Source of the DNA: Austropuccinia psidii
Taxonomy: Eukaryota > Basidiomycota > Pucciniomycetes > Pucciniales > Sphaerophragmiaceae
Direction of reading: 5' to 3'
DNA: 64,000 nucleotides
NCBI GenBank assembly: GCA_023105745.1
Contig: JALGQZ010000004.1
Span: forward strand, 63,771,112-63,835,111
Made by a program: the position numbers and the translations under genes
Part shown: positions 1-11,803 of the stretch, in pieces
How the letters are laid out: each line of letters starts with the position of its first letter
Position numbering within the stretch: the stretch's first letter is position 1
The notes under the pieces: generated by a model
The model's database searches: none
What the model saw: only the letters and a program-made list of their open reading frames with translations
What the model was told of the DNA's origin: nothing

Positions 1-1612
1 GTCTTATTTTGATGTACCATCTGTGAGCTGATCTGGTAAACAAGGTGTTAAACCTGTCTGTTACCAATCTGTCTGGTAATTCAAAATCCTCTTTGATCAT
101 GTCAATACCTCTAATGAATTCCATATGGTCATACTCTCCTTCACCACTGAAGTGAGGCCATTCTTTAAGTTTTGGAACTTCTTTCAAGAGTGCTTGGCCC
201 ATGGATGGTTCCAAGTTATGAAAAGAAGTGGATAATTCATTTTTTAATTGTGAATTATCAGGATCCAATACTTGTGGATTTGGAATTCTTGTGCCCTCAT
301 TTTGATTTAGAGGTGTAGACATTCTTGATAAGGTGTTCAGTATTTGTTCAATGTCATTCATTTTACTGTTGCTACACCTTTGGGAATTTCTGTATTCATG
401 TTGGAAGCTTTGTATTAAATTTATTACTTCAATTTTATACATGTCTTCTTTATGTGTCAGTTCTTGCCATAACTCTGTCTGTCTTGTATTATCAGCAGTG
501 ACTTGATTCAATTTCATTGATAATTTTGATACTTCTTCTTGTGAAGCATCAAAACACTTTTTCAAGGCAATGGTATATGTCTTTACTTCAGTAAATGAAT
601 TTGAAATGTCATCAAGGACTTTCTTGTTATCTGTCTTGATAATATTTATGGCTTGTTTAATTCTTGTTTCAATTATGTCATCAATATTGAATTTAGAATG
701 TTTATCTGTTAATTCTTTAATAATGGCAGATTGTTCATTTATTTTATTGTTAGAAGAATTATCATTATTGGAATTTTTAATTGTTCTTAAAACTTTTTCA
801 AAACACATAAGTGTTTCATTAATTTGGCACAGACTCAGGTTGTTTGTTTTAATGTTGTTACAAATGGTGTCATTTTTATCAGAAAGATGTTTTTTCACGT
901 CATTTATAGCATTATACAACTCTGGGATGGAATCAAATATGTCAGAAATCATTTCTGGAACCTTAATCTGGCTTCCTCCTTCTTCTGTAATTCCATAATG
1001 GTTCTGGCCATCTGGAATACATTTTCCATGGCATCCTGCTGAATTTTTGGGATTCTGTAGCCCTGGCTGTAAGGTTTTGGGGCTGGTGCCTTCCCTTTGC
1101 CATTGTTTGGAGTTTGTGGCTGCTTTTTCATGTTGGAATTTCTGCTGCTGGCCACTGGGGCTGTTTTTGGCACTGGTTTGGGTGGTGGAGGGTTGTTTTT
1201 CCTCCATTCTAGTGTCAAAAGCATCATGTTTTTCTTCTCCATCAATGGATGCCATCCATTGAGCAATTTGCAAGTGTTGGGATGGCCTAAGGATTTTCGT
1301 ACTGTCAGGTAAGAATTCATGCAATTCTTCCACAGGTCTGCAAGGATCTGGTACTCTTTGAATTGAAGTGCATTGTTGTATGCACTGTGGGTGGCTTTGT
1401 ATATGTCCACAGAGGCTTGTTGTGGCGGTGTCAGCTCTTTTTGAAGGTAAAATAGTATTATCAGCTTCAGAATGACCCAATTTAGTTGTTTGGAAGTCAT
1501 CAACTGACCCTTTTCCTTCTGTAGCTGGTTGGCTTCTGCCATAATCACGTCTATTACCTTTTTGGGAGCTGCTTGAGGGGTTGTAGCTGGCTCCTGACCT
1601 GGTTGAAGGCAT
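1..1612 (-). CDS. TE1 Gag (N-terminal part of Gag-Pol), cut by window edge
   Basis: This is the first part of the Gag-Pol polyprotein of a minus-strand Ty3/Gypsy element; Gag forms the particle that packages element RNA. The ATG at 1612-1610 opens with MPSTRSGASY, which matches the Gag starts of TE4, and more loosely TE3 and TE2 (TRSG/TRNG...Y). Reading by hand I found no stop over 537 codons to the edge of the window, so it is open on this side and unfinished. The first 200 residues are polar and low in complexity. A helical, probably coiled-coil stretch follows, then the start of the capsid domain (LKEWPHFSGEGEYDHMEF near 120-170, then RWYIKIR at the edge). The +1 frame over 949-1548 is also open. 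Family assignment is firm; whether the whole element is active cannot be judged here. Confidence 0.85.
   Translation of the reverse strand, partial: MPSTRSGASYNPSSSSQKGNRRDYGRSQPATEGKGSVDDFQTTKLGHSEADNTILPSKRADTATTSLCGHIQSHPQCIQQCTSIQRVPDPCRPVEELHEFLPDSTKILRPSQHLQIAQWMASIDGEEKHDAFDTRMEEKQPSTTQTSAKNSPSGQQQKFQHEKAATNSKQWQREGTSPKTLQPGLQNPKNSAGCHGKCIPDGQNHYGITEEGGSQIKVPEMISDIFDSIPELYNAINDVKKHLSDKNDTICNNIKTNNLSLCQINETLMCFEKVLRTIKNSNNDNSSNNKINEQSAIIKELTDKHSKFNIDDIIETRIKQAINIIKTDNKKVLDDISNSFTEVKTYTIALKKCFDASQEEVSKLSMKLNQVTADNTRQTELWQELTHKEDMYKIEVINLIQSFQHEYRNSQRCSNSKMNDIEQILNTLSRMSTPLNQNEGTRIPNPQVLDPDNSQLKNELSTSFHNLEPSMGQALLKEVPKLKEWPHFSGEGEYDHMEFIRGIDMIKEDFELPDRLVTDRFNTLFTRSAHRWYIKIR
949..1548 (-). 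CDS. TE1 overlapping +1-frame ORF (accessory protein candidate)
   Basis: A 199-residue frame lies inside gag, shifted +1. It contains a helical, W-rich part (QQASVDIYK, then LWKNCMNSYL, then LLNGWHPL), a proline/lysine-rich linker, and a conserved tail (PYSQGYRIPK...MENVFQMARTIMEL...KKEEARLRFQK, stop). The same domain in the same relative frame is found in TE2, TE3 and TE4. No function is recognised. The listed start is only the upstream limit of the open frame: the first ATG is at 1542, and a phase-1 splice acceptor (TTATGGCAG) lies just after it. Against TE4 the two copies differ at roughly 19 of 199 residues, with no stop or frameshift. It could be a nested gene, a spliced product with the leader segment at 1663-1860, or chance openness; conservation across families argues against chance. 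Confidence 0.55.
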   Translation of the reverse strand: MIMAEANQLQKEKGQLMTSKQLNWVILKLIILFYLQKELTPPQQASVDIYKATHSAYNNALQFKEYQILADLWKNCMNSYLTVRKSLGHPNTCKLLNGWHPLMEKKNMMLLTLEWRKNNPPPPKPVPKTAPVASSRNSNMKKQPQTPNNGKGKAPAPKPYSQGYRIPKIQQDAMENVFQMARTIMELQKKEEARLRFQK

Positions 1613-1662
1613 AATTATGGTTAAAAAAGGCTTAAAATAGTATTTTTACGTCAAAAACTTAC

Positions 1663-1860
1663 TATTGGCCAAATTTTTAGCTTTCTGAAGGGTATTACTT
1701 ATGTCCAAGTTAATCAATTCAGAAGATATTGGTTCAGGCTGGTTATTTTGAGTCACAATAACAGTACTATTATGATCAGAATTAACAGTACTGGCAGGGA
1801 TAATGCTGGTTACTGTTGAGGCTGTTTCAATGTTTTCTTGTCTTACCACATTGTCAGACA
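1663..1860 (-). other. TE1 leader segment upstream of gag (putative symmetric exon)
   Basis: A 198-nt open segment lies between a pyrimidine-rich acceptor-like TTAATTTTAG and the consensus donor GTAAGTTTTT. The reading frame enters at phase 1 (TG then TCT GAC AAT) and leaves at phase 1. It encodes a polar peptide beginning SDNVVRQENIETAS and ending with NTLQKAKNLAN. TE4 has the same segment 24 nt shorter, still in frame, and TE2 and TE3 have counterparts of 144 and 117 nt. There is no ATG inside, so translation would need a start in an upstream exon, which I cannot place. The gag ATG lies downstream of the donor and would be inside the intron. Confidence 0.45.
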
Positions 1861-2067
1861 CTAAAATTAATGAAAAAGCCAATTAATTAAGTAAAAAAAA
1901 GGTTATTTCAAAAAAGAAATAAAAATATAAGCCTCACTTATAATATGAAAAAAAAGTTCTTTTTTTATGGATTTTTTGAATTATAAGTATTTTTTATATG
2001 TTTTTAAATTTTTCAATATAAGAAAAAAGATTTAAAAAGAGTAAAAAAAATATGTCACAGGTAAAAT

Positions 2068-2085
2068 ATCACGGCTGGTCCCCCA
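2068..2085 (-). other. TE1 primer-binding site (putative)
   Basis: On the minus strand TGGGGGACCAGCCGTGAT starts two bases after the LTR. It begins with TGG, as expected for pairing with the CCA end of a tRNA primer. TE2, TE3 and TE4 carry near-identical sequences at the same spacing. The priming tRNA was not identified. Confidence 0.6.
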
Positions 2086-2087
2086 AA

Positions 2088-3918
2088 TGTAAGGTGTGGA
2101 TTTGAAACTTTGATTAAAAATCAAGTACTTTTCCTGTCCTCAAAATTTGTATAAGGTAAAATTCAGTTAAAAATAGTATGAAATATTATTTTTAAGAGAA
2201 AACACACCAATTTTATTGTTTATAACTTTATTAGTATAAAACAATAATATTATAAAAATTTATTGTTTTACCAACAATAAAAATTTATCCAAAAAATACT
2301 CTACAAGAGATATTTTAAGGCTACAAAAGAAATTTCTTCAAGAGCAATTTTAATTGGAATTAATTGAGAAAAGAACTGAAAGCAATTAATTAAAGAACAA
2401 AGTCTTTAAAAAGAATATTAAAGAGAAAAAACGCCCAAAAGTGACCAGAGTGAATTTGGAAACAAAGTGACAAAGTTTACAGTGATGAAAGATGCTTTAA
2501 TTCACTTTTGGGGTGGTTCAGGGGTAAAAATGATTATAAGAGTTAAAAACAATGATTATAATGATTTTTTCACGTGGTTAAATGGATTAAAATGATTTGA
2601 AAATGGTGGTTGGAATCTTTGATTGATTGGTTTAACAGTGTTGAAACTAATTAATAAAAGGAAAAGATTCTAACATGAAGAGAAAAGTGGGGCAAAGAAG
2701 ACATTCTTTTATAGCCATCAATTCTCTTACTCCAAAAGTAAATTTTACTCTTGTCAGTCGTGAAAAACAGTCTGAAAACAGAAAAGCCAATTATGGCATC
2801 ATTGAACCCTGGTTTAGACCAAAAAGGGCTGGTTTAAGCCATTTTTAGCCATTTTAGACCCTTAAATCAGCCATTACTATAGCAATACCAGGCCTAGAGC
2901 CTTCAAAACACGTCAGAATGTGTGTCTGAGGCGTAGAAACCAGTTAAAACTGTTTTTATTATGATTGTTTTATCTTAAGGGTAGTTTTACCCTCTTGGCA
3001 ACAGCTAAAACTACCCCAGTTGGTATCAAAACCTCATCATCAATTGAGTCCACAGACCCTGTAACTCAATTCCAGGCCAAAAGTGATGAACTTTTGCGTG
3101 AATTTTGACATCCCACGCCTGTCAGCAAGGATTTTGGGGGTCTAGCTCCCCCTTAGAGCTGGAGTTCCTTTCCCCCCCCCCAAAATTTAATCTTTCCAAT
3201 TTATTTTTCCTTTAATTCCTCATCATGTATTATACTTATAATTTACATATGTAATTCAATTCAATTGTACAGTACAATACAGTAATAATTGACACCTCAT
3301 ATGTAAATCAAAGTTCACTTATGTAATACACGCGCACATTTTGACATTTCAATTGAATTCAATTGAAAATACTTCAATTCCTCATAACTTCTAAACTAAA
3401 CACAACACCTCAATTTTAACACAAAAATTGATGGTTAACACCACATGTAGTGTGAATTAAATTAAGGTTTTGAGGATTTTCAACTTTTGTATTGAAAATA
3501 CTAAAAACTTAATTTAAGCTTATTTAGAGTTGAGTTACAAGAATTTCACTCAGAGGTGACCCCACCTGATTTTTTATGAGGAATGCAATGGTGAAATAAT
3601 TTTTATGTATTTATTTATTGGATAAAAAGTTATAATAATTTTTATTTAACTTTTTTCCAAATTTATTTATTTTTTCACAATTTTGTTAAAATTTCATTTT
3701 TACTTAATTTTTTCAAGTATAAATGTAATTTTATACTTACAAAATTTAATGTATTTTTATTTTTAAATTGTAATTAATTTTTTATTTTTAATATAATTTT
3801 ATATTTATATTTTGATTTTTATTTTAATAATATAAATAAATTTATTTTATTCATATTAATATGTTATTTTTTATATTTGTGGTCTTTTGGGTATATGAAA
3901 TTACCTCTAAGGCTCACA
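2088..3918 (-). repeat. TE1 5' LTR (1831 bp)
   Basis: On the minus strand it begins TGTGAGCC and ends CCTTACA, the TG...CA form of LTRs. It aligns along its length with the two LTRs of TE4 (38724-40533 and 59323-61112), with small indels. The primer-binding site follows directly. On the minus strand a TATAAAAG box lies at 2706-2713, followed by a pyrimidine-rich stretch where transcription probably starts. The outer flank 3919-3923 reads TTTTA; the partner target duplication lies outside the window. A run of ten C at about 3172-3181 explains part of the length difference from TE4. Confidence 0.9.
2706..2713 (-). promoter_or_regulatory. TATA box in TE1 LTR
   Basis: TATAAAAG on the minus strand, placed as in the LTRs of TE4 (59923-59930). 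It is the likely core promoter of the element; no start site was shown. Confidence 0.5.
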
Positions 3919-6900
3919 TTTTATGTGGCTAGTTATATTGGTATTTAATTTCATTTCTATTTTTCTCTACATTATTTTGAGATGTCATAATATCTCAAAT
4001 TTTGACACACCTCAACAAATAAAAAAGAATCAAATAACAGAAAGATAGACCCATTTAAGAAAAAAAATACTTTGAAGCTAAACTCAACCTCAAATAAGAT
4101 AGTCTCAATTATATATAAATAAAAAAGTAGTTACGAGAATATTGGAAATAATCAGCTTTAGGAAATACAAATAAATAGAAGTACAGTAATACAGCTAAAT
4201 TATACATTTGACCCATAAAAAATTGTACAAAGATTGCACCTTCACCATCACCTGATGGAACCAAAATAACATTTCTGAATTTAAAACACAATAAAAAGGC
4301 TAAAATAAACAGGAATTTATACAAAAAAAATCAATTTTATAAAGCAAAAATACACCAAACCCTGAATTATAAATACTCAAGATAATTATCAGTAAAAGAA
4401 CCTTCAGCCTCCAATATACTTTTGATTCAAATGAAATGAATATTTAAACAGGCTATACAGACACATTCCTGAATGTAAAGGGATGAAAATTGAATTTCCT
4501 CATTCAAGAGAAATTCAATATTCTGATTGTTTACATAGCAAAATAAAGCACCCTTTCACCCATATATATTTACTCAGCCACATCTTAAGCTCAAATCAAA
4601 TTTATCAATTGAATTGAAGATCCAGATAGAAAGTTGAGCCACATAAAAAAGTCACAGCCTCAAAATAAAATAATTTTTTTTTATTTCCAGATACCCTAAT
4701 TGAAATATGATATAGAAGAACATGTGTTACAAAAGGGCCTATTCACAGAAAAATCCCTACCAAAAAGTCAAGTACTTAGTATACCCTTTTGAGGGACCCC
4801 CACAAAATCCAGAGTTACCTGACAGCATCAAACAAAATTGTCCCAGTAATTAAGACCTAAAATCTTTAAAATATTACTAATTCATCTCAGTAACTCAATA
4901 AAATTCTATGTTATATGAAAATGAATGAAGCTGCCATGGATAATGCATATCTACCCTCAACAAAATAAGAGAAGGCTTTCACACCGCTTTTTGTAATTAT
5001 TTCCTCACTTTTAAGTACTATTGACTTATCATATAAAAAATAAATATAGTGATATAGCACCCATCACTATATATAGAAGGCATACTAGTCATTATTAAAT
5101 AAGTCAAGTCCCAGTAATTGAAAATAAAGCTATCATTATTATTAGATTATATTATTAGTAATAATTCTAAAATCTCTATGAAATTATTTTACTATATTAT
5201 ACTTTATATCATATATTAATATCACTCTTTTAAATACTCAATATTAATACTAGTTACTATACTATAATTAATTGTTACCAAACCAGAATCACACAAATAA
5301 TTTAAAAAACCAAGAAAGCCTCACCAATAGTACTCAGTAATCACCACTACTAAAACTTAACAAAAATAAACACAATGATATTTCACTGTATCTCATTCAT
5401 ATTAATCTGAAGATATTAAATCACTAACACTCAAATTTGGATATTCAAATTAATAATTTGCAACTAAGCATTCTCCTATTTTATATAATCTTTTCTATAC
5501 TTATTTTATATAAAAAATATACAAGAATTCTAGTGTGTTATTTATATTATAATCAAAATTAAAATTTCTCAACTTTTCAATTATAACAAAGTATTTCAGT
5601 TATCATATCTTCTTACCAAAGCTACTTTTACTGATTATTTATTTGGCCTGGTAGAGACTACTTAAGTAGTGTTATCTGATCTCGAGGCCACTATATTCAT
5701 TAAAGCTTGGCTGTTGCACACAAGCGGAAAGTTTACTATGGTATACTAAGAAATGTAACCTCAAACATTATTAGAATAGTTGGTTATAGTGATACTTCAG
5801 AAATTTGAAGCTTATTTCATATGATTTTCCCCCTAAAGACTGCCTTAATAAATCATATACAGAGTTGAGTTCCAAAATGGATTTTAATTATGGGTTTCAG
5901 CAGGTTCTGAAATATATTAAGCCATTTTTAATGGTAGCCACTAGAATATATGGATTGAGAAAGTCTATATTGTATTCAAAAGTACTTTTAAAGGCCTAAT
6001 ATTACTGTTTCATATTTCTTCAAATTCTATATGTTAAGAATTTGAAATAGTCTTTCATCTTTATTAGAAATATAGAGAAAAGTGGTTAGTTGAATTGGGT
6101 TTATTTCATTTCTTGAATAATAAAAAGATATGAATTGAATTTCTTGAAGTTTTTGAGAAATAAAATGTAAAATTTATACTTCAAATAAAAAAAATCAAAA
6201 TATGAATCCAATTTCTTTCATATAATATATCTGTTGAGGATTAAATTCCAATCATTATGTAGATTTATTATTTCAAATATAAATAAGGAATCTTTCTTTA
6301 TAATACCCTTGGTTTTTGAAAATTCGGTTTTCAAGTTTTTTATTTTCAATCAGAATTAATCTCCAGGTAAAAAAAACTCATCCTTTGATATACACAGATG
6401 TATAACTGAAAAAAATGAAATTCATATCACAATAAATGCTGACTGATGCTTTGGTAAAAATAGATCTAACAGACCAATAATTCACAAATAAGAAGCAAAA
6501 GTGAAATTTAAATTCTGCTGTCAATATAGGTACATTATTTATGATAGCCATTCATTTATGCTGTGAAGGACTCAGCAATTCTTTCATCAACCTGGGAAAT
6601 GTTTTGCTTCTACACAAGTATTTGGATGCATAATAAGTGTGTAATATCAAGGCACTGACTATCCCTCAAGGTTCCACATCTAAAAGCTGTGATTCATTTG
6701 AAAAATGTGCACCTGCCATTTTGAGGAATTTTTCAAAATCAACAAACCCACAAGCCCCATAAATCACACAATTTTAATGAGGAAGTACAAGAGAAAGGAA
6801 AAATTACATCATCAGTGACTAAAAGTATTAGAACTGCAGGGTAAAACCATTCACCCAATACCATTGCACTGCTGCAAGGGCCCTAGTCACTCACACACTC

Positions 6901-7339
6901 ACCATCCCACCCAGCCTGGGACTTGGCAAAAAGAAATACAAAGGTCAGGGATATGTGAGCTCTAGAAAATATTTATTCTCAAGTTAAGGCAAAAGAATTT
7001 CCTTTTGCTCTATCATTTAAACTTTTGCACTCATAGGCCTTTCCAAAAACATACTTATTCTTGGAATTAAGTGAATCAGTATAATATCCTTAAGAGGAAA
7101 TAGTTGTGTTCAATCCATCATTGTGTTTGGGGTCATTATGACTGTCATTTCCATTGGCTCCCAAGCCAGGAGGGAAGGTGCAAAAATTTCCATCAGCTTA
7201 TGGCTCATTTGGGCCTATATGATGGTAATTACTTTATTGGAAAAAGAATTTACTAACCACCCATCTTGATATCTTTTGGGCCAAATGATTTCAGATTCTA
7301 AAAAAATAGAGTTGTTATATATTTTAAATTGTTAAAAAA
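3919..7339. other. AT-rich intergenic stretch, no gene recognised
   Basis: Mostly A/T-rich DNA with no open frame above about 70 codons that looks protein-like. From about 6530 to 7300 the base composition is less extreme and more complex, but no domain, repeat family or RNA gene is recognised. The short frames at 4109-4324 (minus) and 5805-5999 (plus) have AT-driven composition and no supporting signal. Confidence 0.6.
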
Positions 7340-7477
7340 ATGTCGCAGAAAGGTGTGGCAGATTATATCTCTCAGGGCTCCTGTCATGTCTGGACAAACC
7401 AGTTTCTTGCAAGTGAGATTGCCCACATCCTTTCCGAGCTTGTAAGTAATGAGTCTGGCCATTTTTATGTCCATTAA
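7340..7477 (+). other. Small open frame with donor-like site, uncertain
   Basis: A 45-codon frame begins MSQKGVADYI at 7340 and contains a perfect donor-like GTAAGT after codon 34. Its composition is less AT-biased than the flanks. It lies downstream of the UTP22 stop on the opposite strand, so it may be a first exon of a convergent gene, a gene relic, or part of the UTP22 3' UTR read in reverse. No homology is recognised. Minus-strand frames over 7332-7761 equally lack support. Confidence 0.15.
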
Positions 7478-7727
7478 GAATTTTGAAGTTAAGTTGGAGT
7501 ATGTTGTGACCCCTACACAAAACCCCCACCTCTCAAAGATCGCCAGTAAAAAAGATCAAACATAATATTCTGTCCAATATTAGTCAAAGCCGAAAGGATC
7601 ACTGGGGTCGAATGCCAATAATTTTGAGAAAAAATAGCCATTGGGTAGTGATTACGGTAGAAGGTGGGGCATGTGAGGGAGAGCCGCCGTGCCAATCCGA
7701 TGATAATCTTGCTGCATTGTCCATCGC

Positions 7728-10700
7728 TTAATAATCTACACCTTTTTTCAAAACCTTGCAAATAATTCCGCGACCAATTCCTTCGATGATTTCGTTTAAA
7801 CTTGCCTCTCCATCCATGACGACTTTTCTTCTTTTGCCAATCATCTCGCCAACTGGCTTTGTAAGATAGTCATGATGGTGAGTTCTCATAGACTTCGGCT
7901 GACTAATCAAAGGAAAGTTGAATAGGCCTGCTATAAGAGGACCCCCGTATGGGTCGTAAAAAAACTCGATTGTATCTCCATACACGTGCTGTAAAACAAA
8001 AGTATTTGAAGCAATAAATCTCAAAAGCGCGACTATACAAAAACTATGCAACTACTTTTCATACGACATATCAAGGGTCTCCACTTACTTGCAACTCCTC
8101 AAAAAACGCTAAAACTGGGTCATCATCAATCTGAGGCTCAGCGTCTTGCGCTGATTGGTAGTGCTCAACATGAGAGCCCATGGCGTCAATTTCTTCAAAT
8201 GATTGGTGCACTCGAGTAGAAACAGACAGATCTATGAGTAAATGAAAATCATAATCCTTCAAAGGACTTTTGAAGACAGTTTTAACATTTAGAGTGGGGC
8301 ATCCTTGCTCTAAAATTGTTTCCAAAGTGTTAAATGATGCGCTAGCAAGCATTTGAATTCGATCTGCAATCAATCGACTTGGTCTCCAGTGGCGTGATGT
8401 AAGTCTGGTACGAGGACCTGAGGGCTCCAACATCCATGCTGAGCCTTCTAAATCATTTTCAGTAGCTATGACATACGTGTGTTGGTAAAATCCAGGATCT
8501 TTTTTTCGGATTGCATCAAAATGTTGAGCTGATAGTTTGGCTGAGTCAACAGGAAAATGTGTTAAAGCATTGGTATCTAGACCGATAGACGTTTGTAGCG
8601 GAATTAAAAGGGGTTCAACTCTCCAATTCCATTGCTTCATAAACTTCAGAAAACGGAAGAAACCAGAGGAGCCTGTCGTTGGGGGCAACTCATCATGAGG
8701 AAATAAATACACAACTGATGTGAGTAATTCTACTAATTCGGTTGAGATGTGGGTGCACAACAGCATATGAGTGCTAAACCAGCGCTTAACGAGACGAACG
8801 GTATAGGTGTAAGAAGGAAATCTCGTCTGTAACGCAGAAATTGCATCGTGGTGTGTTCGTGATTGGACAAAAAGTTTTCGGTAGTTTTGAATGGCTTGTA
8901 AAGCCCAAGAGGCATCGCATTCGGGGTTTCCACTAGTTTGGGATTCACCTTTGGACGCTAAATCAAGCAGCATCTCTTCTCGTTCGTACCAAATGATCAA
9001 TTTAAATGCGTATCCGGAAGAGTGAAGTACGACCAGCGCTACGTTTTGCGAAATAGGACACGCGTCAAAATCAAAATCAAGCTCGGCCTTGACAGCTATT
9101 TTATTTTGAAGAAGACCTTCGGCAATTTTGTTCAACATCGCAGCCTTAATTTTTTGAATGGCTTCAAGGCTCTCGGGCCATTTCCCCGAACTTTCAAATT
9201 TGAGTTGACATAACATACTTGGTAAATATCTGGTTTCATTGGGCTGAGTAAGATAGCTTTGTAACCTGCGAGGGCCGGGAACAAATATCGAAGAGTAGCG
9301 CAGGTATTCTGAAACAGGGTGTACGGATGTAATAGAGAGTGGGAGAAATCCATCTTCATTTAAACCTTTTAATTCTTTAGCAAATTCATTGAATGCCTTC
9401 ATCACATTCGTAAACCCTAGCTCTTGGGGATCTTTTTCATAAATCTTGCCAACATATTTTGAGCTCTCAAGAATAAATGGATCAAAGGCTCCGATACAAT
9501 CCCAAACCACATCATCTGAACCAGAAAGTTCAAGTTTTTCAATAAGAAGCCAGCGGACTACTTGCTTTGGAATTTTCAAGCGCTCGAGCGGATTGCTGAC
9601 TTGCCAACCAACACACTCTTTGATGGAGCCATCCTGAAATCGCCTTAGCTGAGACCTTTTGCCCCAAAATTTTCGGAATTCTTGGGTTTCTAATGGAGAT
9701 GTATCAGGCGAGGGGCCGTAAGTCACTAAGTTAAAGGCATGTGTAGGGTTTAATAAAAGCCCGAGTAGAATCACATCGGGATCTGAAGCAGACGATATTT
9801 TGGAATTTGTTTTTTCGGGCTTCAGCGATAAGGCATCGAGAGAGTGCTGTCGTAGAAGGGCGAAACCGGCTACCCGATTTCCCAAAGCCCGCCTGAGGTG
9901 ATCTGAAAAACATTGAAGAGCAACTAAAATGCTTTTTCTTGTATTGTCTTGACATAACTTGTCAAGATCTTGAGGAAAAATCTTGAAAATAAAGTGATAA
10001 TCGAAATTCGAAGCAAAAGAATAGAAAGGTCGAGAAAACAAAACTTCAAATACCTCGTACCCACTTTGCAAGAGTAAAGCAGTGCGATTAGCAGATGTGC
10101 AAAGCTTCGGCCCAAATCAAATTTTATCAGCAATGTAGTTTTACTTGAGAAAAATGACTAAAGAACAGACCAATTTTAGTGTGTTTATAGGCGTTGCTGC
10201 AAGCAAGTTGATTGTTCCAGTGGGATCAATTAATGCTGGACCCACTATGCCGAATTCTTGCTCAGAAAAACCCTATGGAATACAATGAGACAGGACGTAT
10301 GAAATGCAGTGCAAGGCGGCACTGATGGGGAAAGAGGGACTGACAGGTTTGAAGCCTTCTATGGGCTCCATTCGAACAATTGATTGAGGGTTCCATTTGG
10401 CTTAATAAAAATCATTATGTCAAATTTTAAAACCTCAAGTTCAAGTCAAAACAAAAAAATGTGGCCAATCACCCACCTAACCAATCGATCACATGTCTCC
10501 AAAGAGCAACAGGATCGGATAGCAAGACAGTTCCTGTCAAGTCGGATTTCTTACCATTTTCATGACCCCCGCCCAGGAGAACATGGGCTACCAAAAAGTT
10601 GACGAACCAGCCGAATCGCTCAAAACCAACGAGACTTAAACATTCACCAGCAGATGTAAAAGGACGATAAAAAACTCTTCTCTGAGCCCAAGCTTTCATT

Positions 10701-11803
10701 AATTGGCACGTTGGAATGAACGCGGGATAGTTTGTAGATAAGCCAGTAAAAAATTCATGATGTGTCATATTAAGTTCAGCGGAATCTAGCAAAATTGACA
10801 TGTTATACGCCGGCGATGGGTCTGGCGATGGTTTTAAATTGGCTTTGGAGGGGGAAAGTTTGGCAACAGTGAACGTTTCTTGAGGGTAAGAAAGAATAAT
10901 CCTTGTGGTCCATGTCAATGGTTGTTGGTCTTCTAAAGAATGAATTTCAATGATCGGCTTAAATGAGTCACCCCCTAAATACGCATAATAAAGCTCGTGG
11001 GTTTTTGAAAATGGAGATTTTAATAGTGATGTGGCAATGTGGGCGAGATAGTGAGCACGTTTGTGAAAGTAACGGTTTGAGAGATAATCTTTCTCTTGTA
11101 ATACGCCCTAAACACCATTTAAGATAGCGTACATTAGTCTGTCACCTAAAAAATCAAAACGCTCGACGCGCTTGCTAAAAGATTACAAACCTGAGGAATT
11201 TGCACAAGCAGATCTATACATGCATGCTTCCTTTTTCCTTTCAATTTCTTGATGCCATTTTTTAAGGGCCAACTGCCGACCACGTCAATTTTGCTAGGGG
11301 GCATAAACCCAAACTTCCATTGCACGGGGTCAATTGGATCATTAAGAGCAATTCGAGTACCTTTCTTTTGTAGCTTTTGACGAGACTCTTCCAAAGGAAC
11401 TGGTCCGGTAGACGGAATCTGAGATAAGTGATCGCTCAGGCTTTTCAGGAAACCAGCATAAGCTTGGCTTTGACCATAAGGCAAGCCGATAGATCCTAGC
11501 AATGATAAAAGCTTGCAGGAAAAAACGAATGCCAGTTAATATTTTGTATTAAGGGTGATAAAATTAACGCAAAACACTAACCTTGCGACGAAGCAGAAAC
11601 CCAGATGCCGGAAAGTGATGATTCAGCAGGGGATCGCGTTCTCCATTCCTGGCATCCAATGTTGATTGCTCTATCGTTGGCGTGTCACCATCTGGAGAAT
11701 CGTTGAAGTGAACCACTTTCTTTTGGGCTTGTGATTTAGCTGTTTGATGACTTTCTTCAGACCCTGATGAAGATAACGACTGGGTTGCCTTCTGAATCGA
11801 CAT
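7728..11803 (-). CDS. UTP22: UTP22/NOL6 (Nrap) SSU processome protein, seven exons
   Basis: Nucleolar protein of the 90S pre-ribosome; in yeast Utp22 works with Rrp7 and casein kinase 2 in the UTP-C module for 18S rRNA maturation. Inferred exons (minus): 11803-11582, 11511-11191, 11107-10477, 10400-10345, 10272-10145, 10063-8089, 7988-7728. They sum to 3594 nt, 1197 aa plus stop, close to yeast and human proteins. Introns are 70, 83, 76, 72, 81 and 100 nt, all GT-AG with consistent phases. Family marks: FMPPSKIDVVGSW and IDLLVQIP in exon 2, KDYLSNRYFHKRAHYL in exon 3, PALIDPTGTINLL in exon 5, FWGKRSQLRRFQDGSI (about residues 585-600), and YGDTIEFFYDPYGG at the start of exon 7. Nrap nucleotidyltransferase-like folds lack catalysis in this family. 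Introns 3-5 are the least certain. No stop or frameshift interrupts the model. It is the only clear cellular gene here. Confidence 0.9.

Noticed and set aside
570..998. 142-codon plus-strand frame and its equivalent at 57888-58070
   Set aside because: Antisense of the gag coiled-coil region in TE1 and TE4.
7513..7761. 82-codon minus-strand frame after UTP22
   Set aside because: Overlaps the last UTP22 codons in another frame and continues into the probable 3' UTR; no acceptor or homology supports it.
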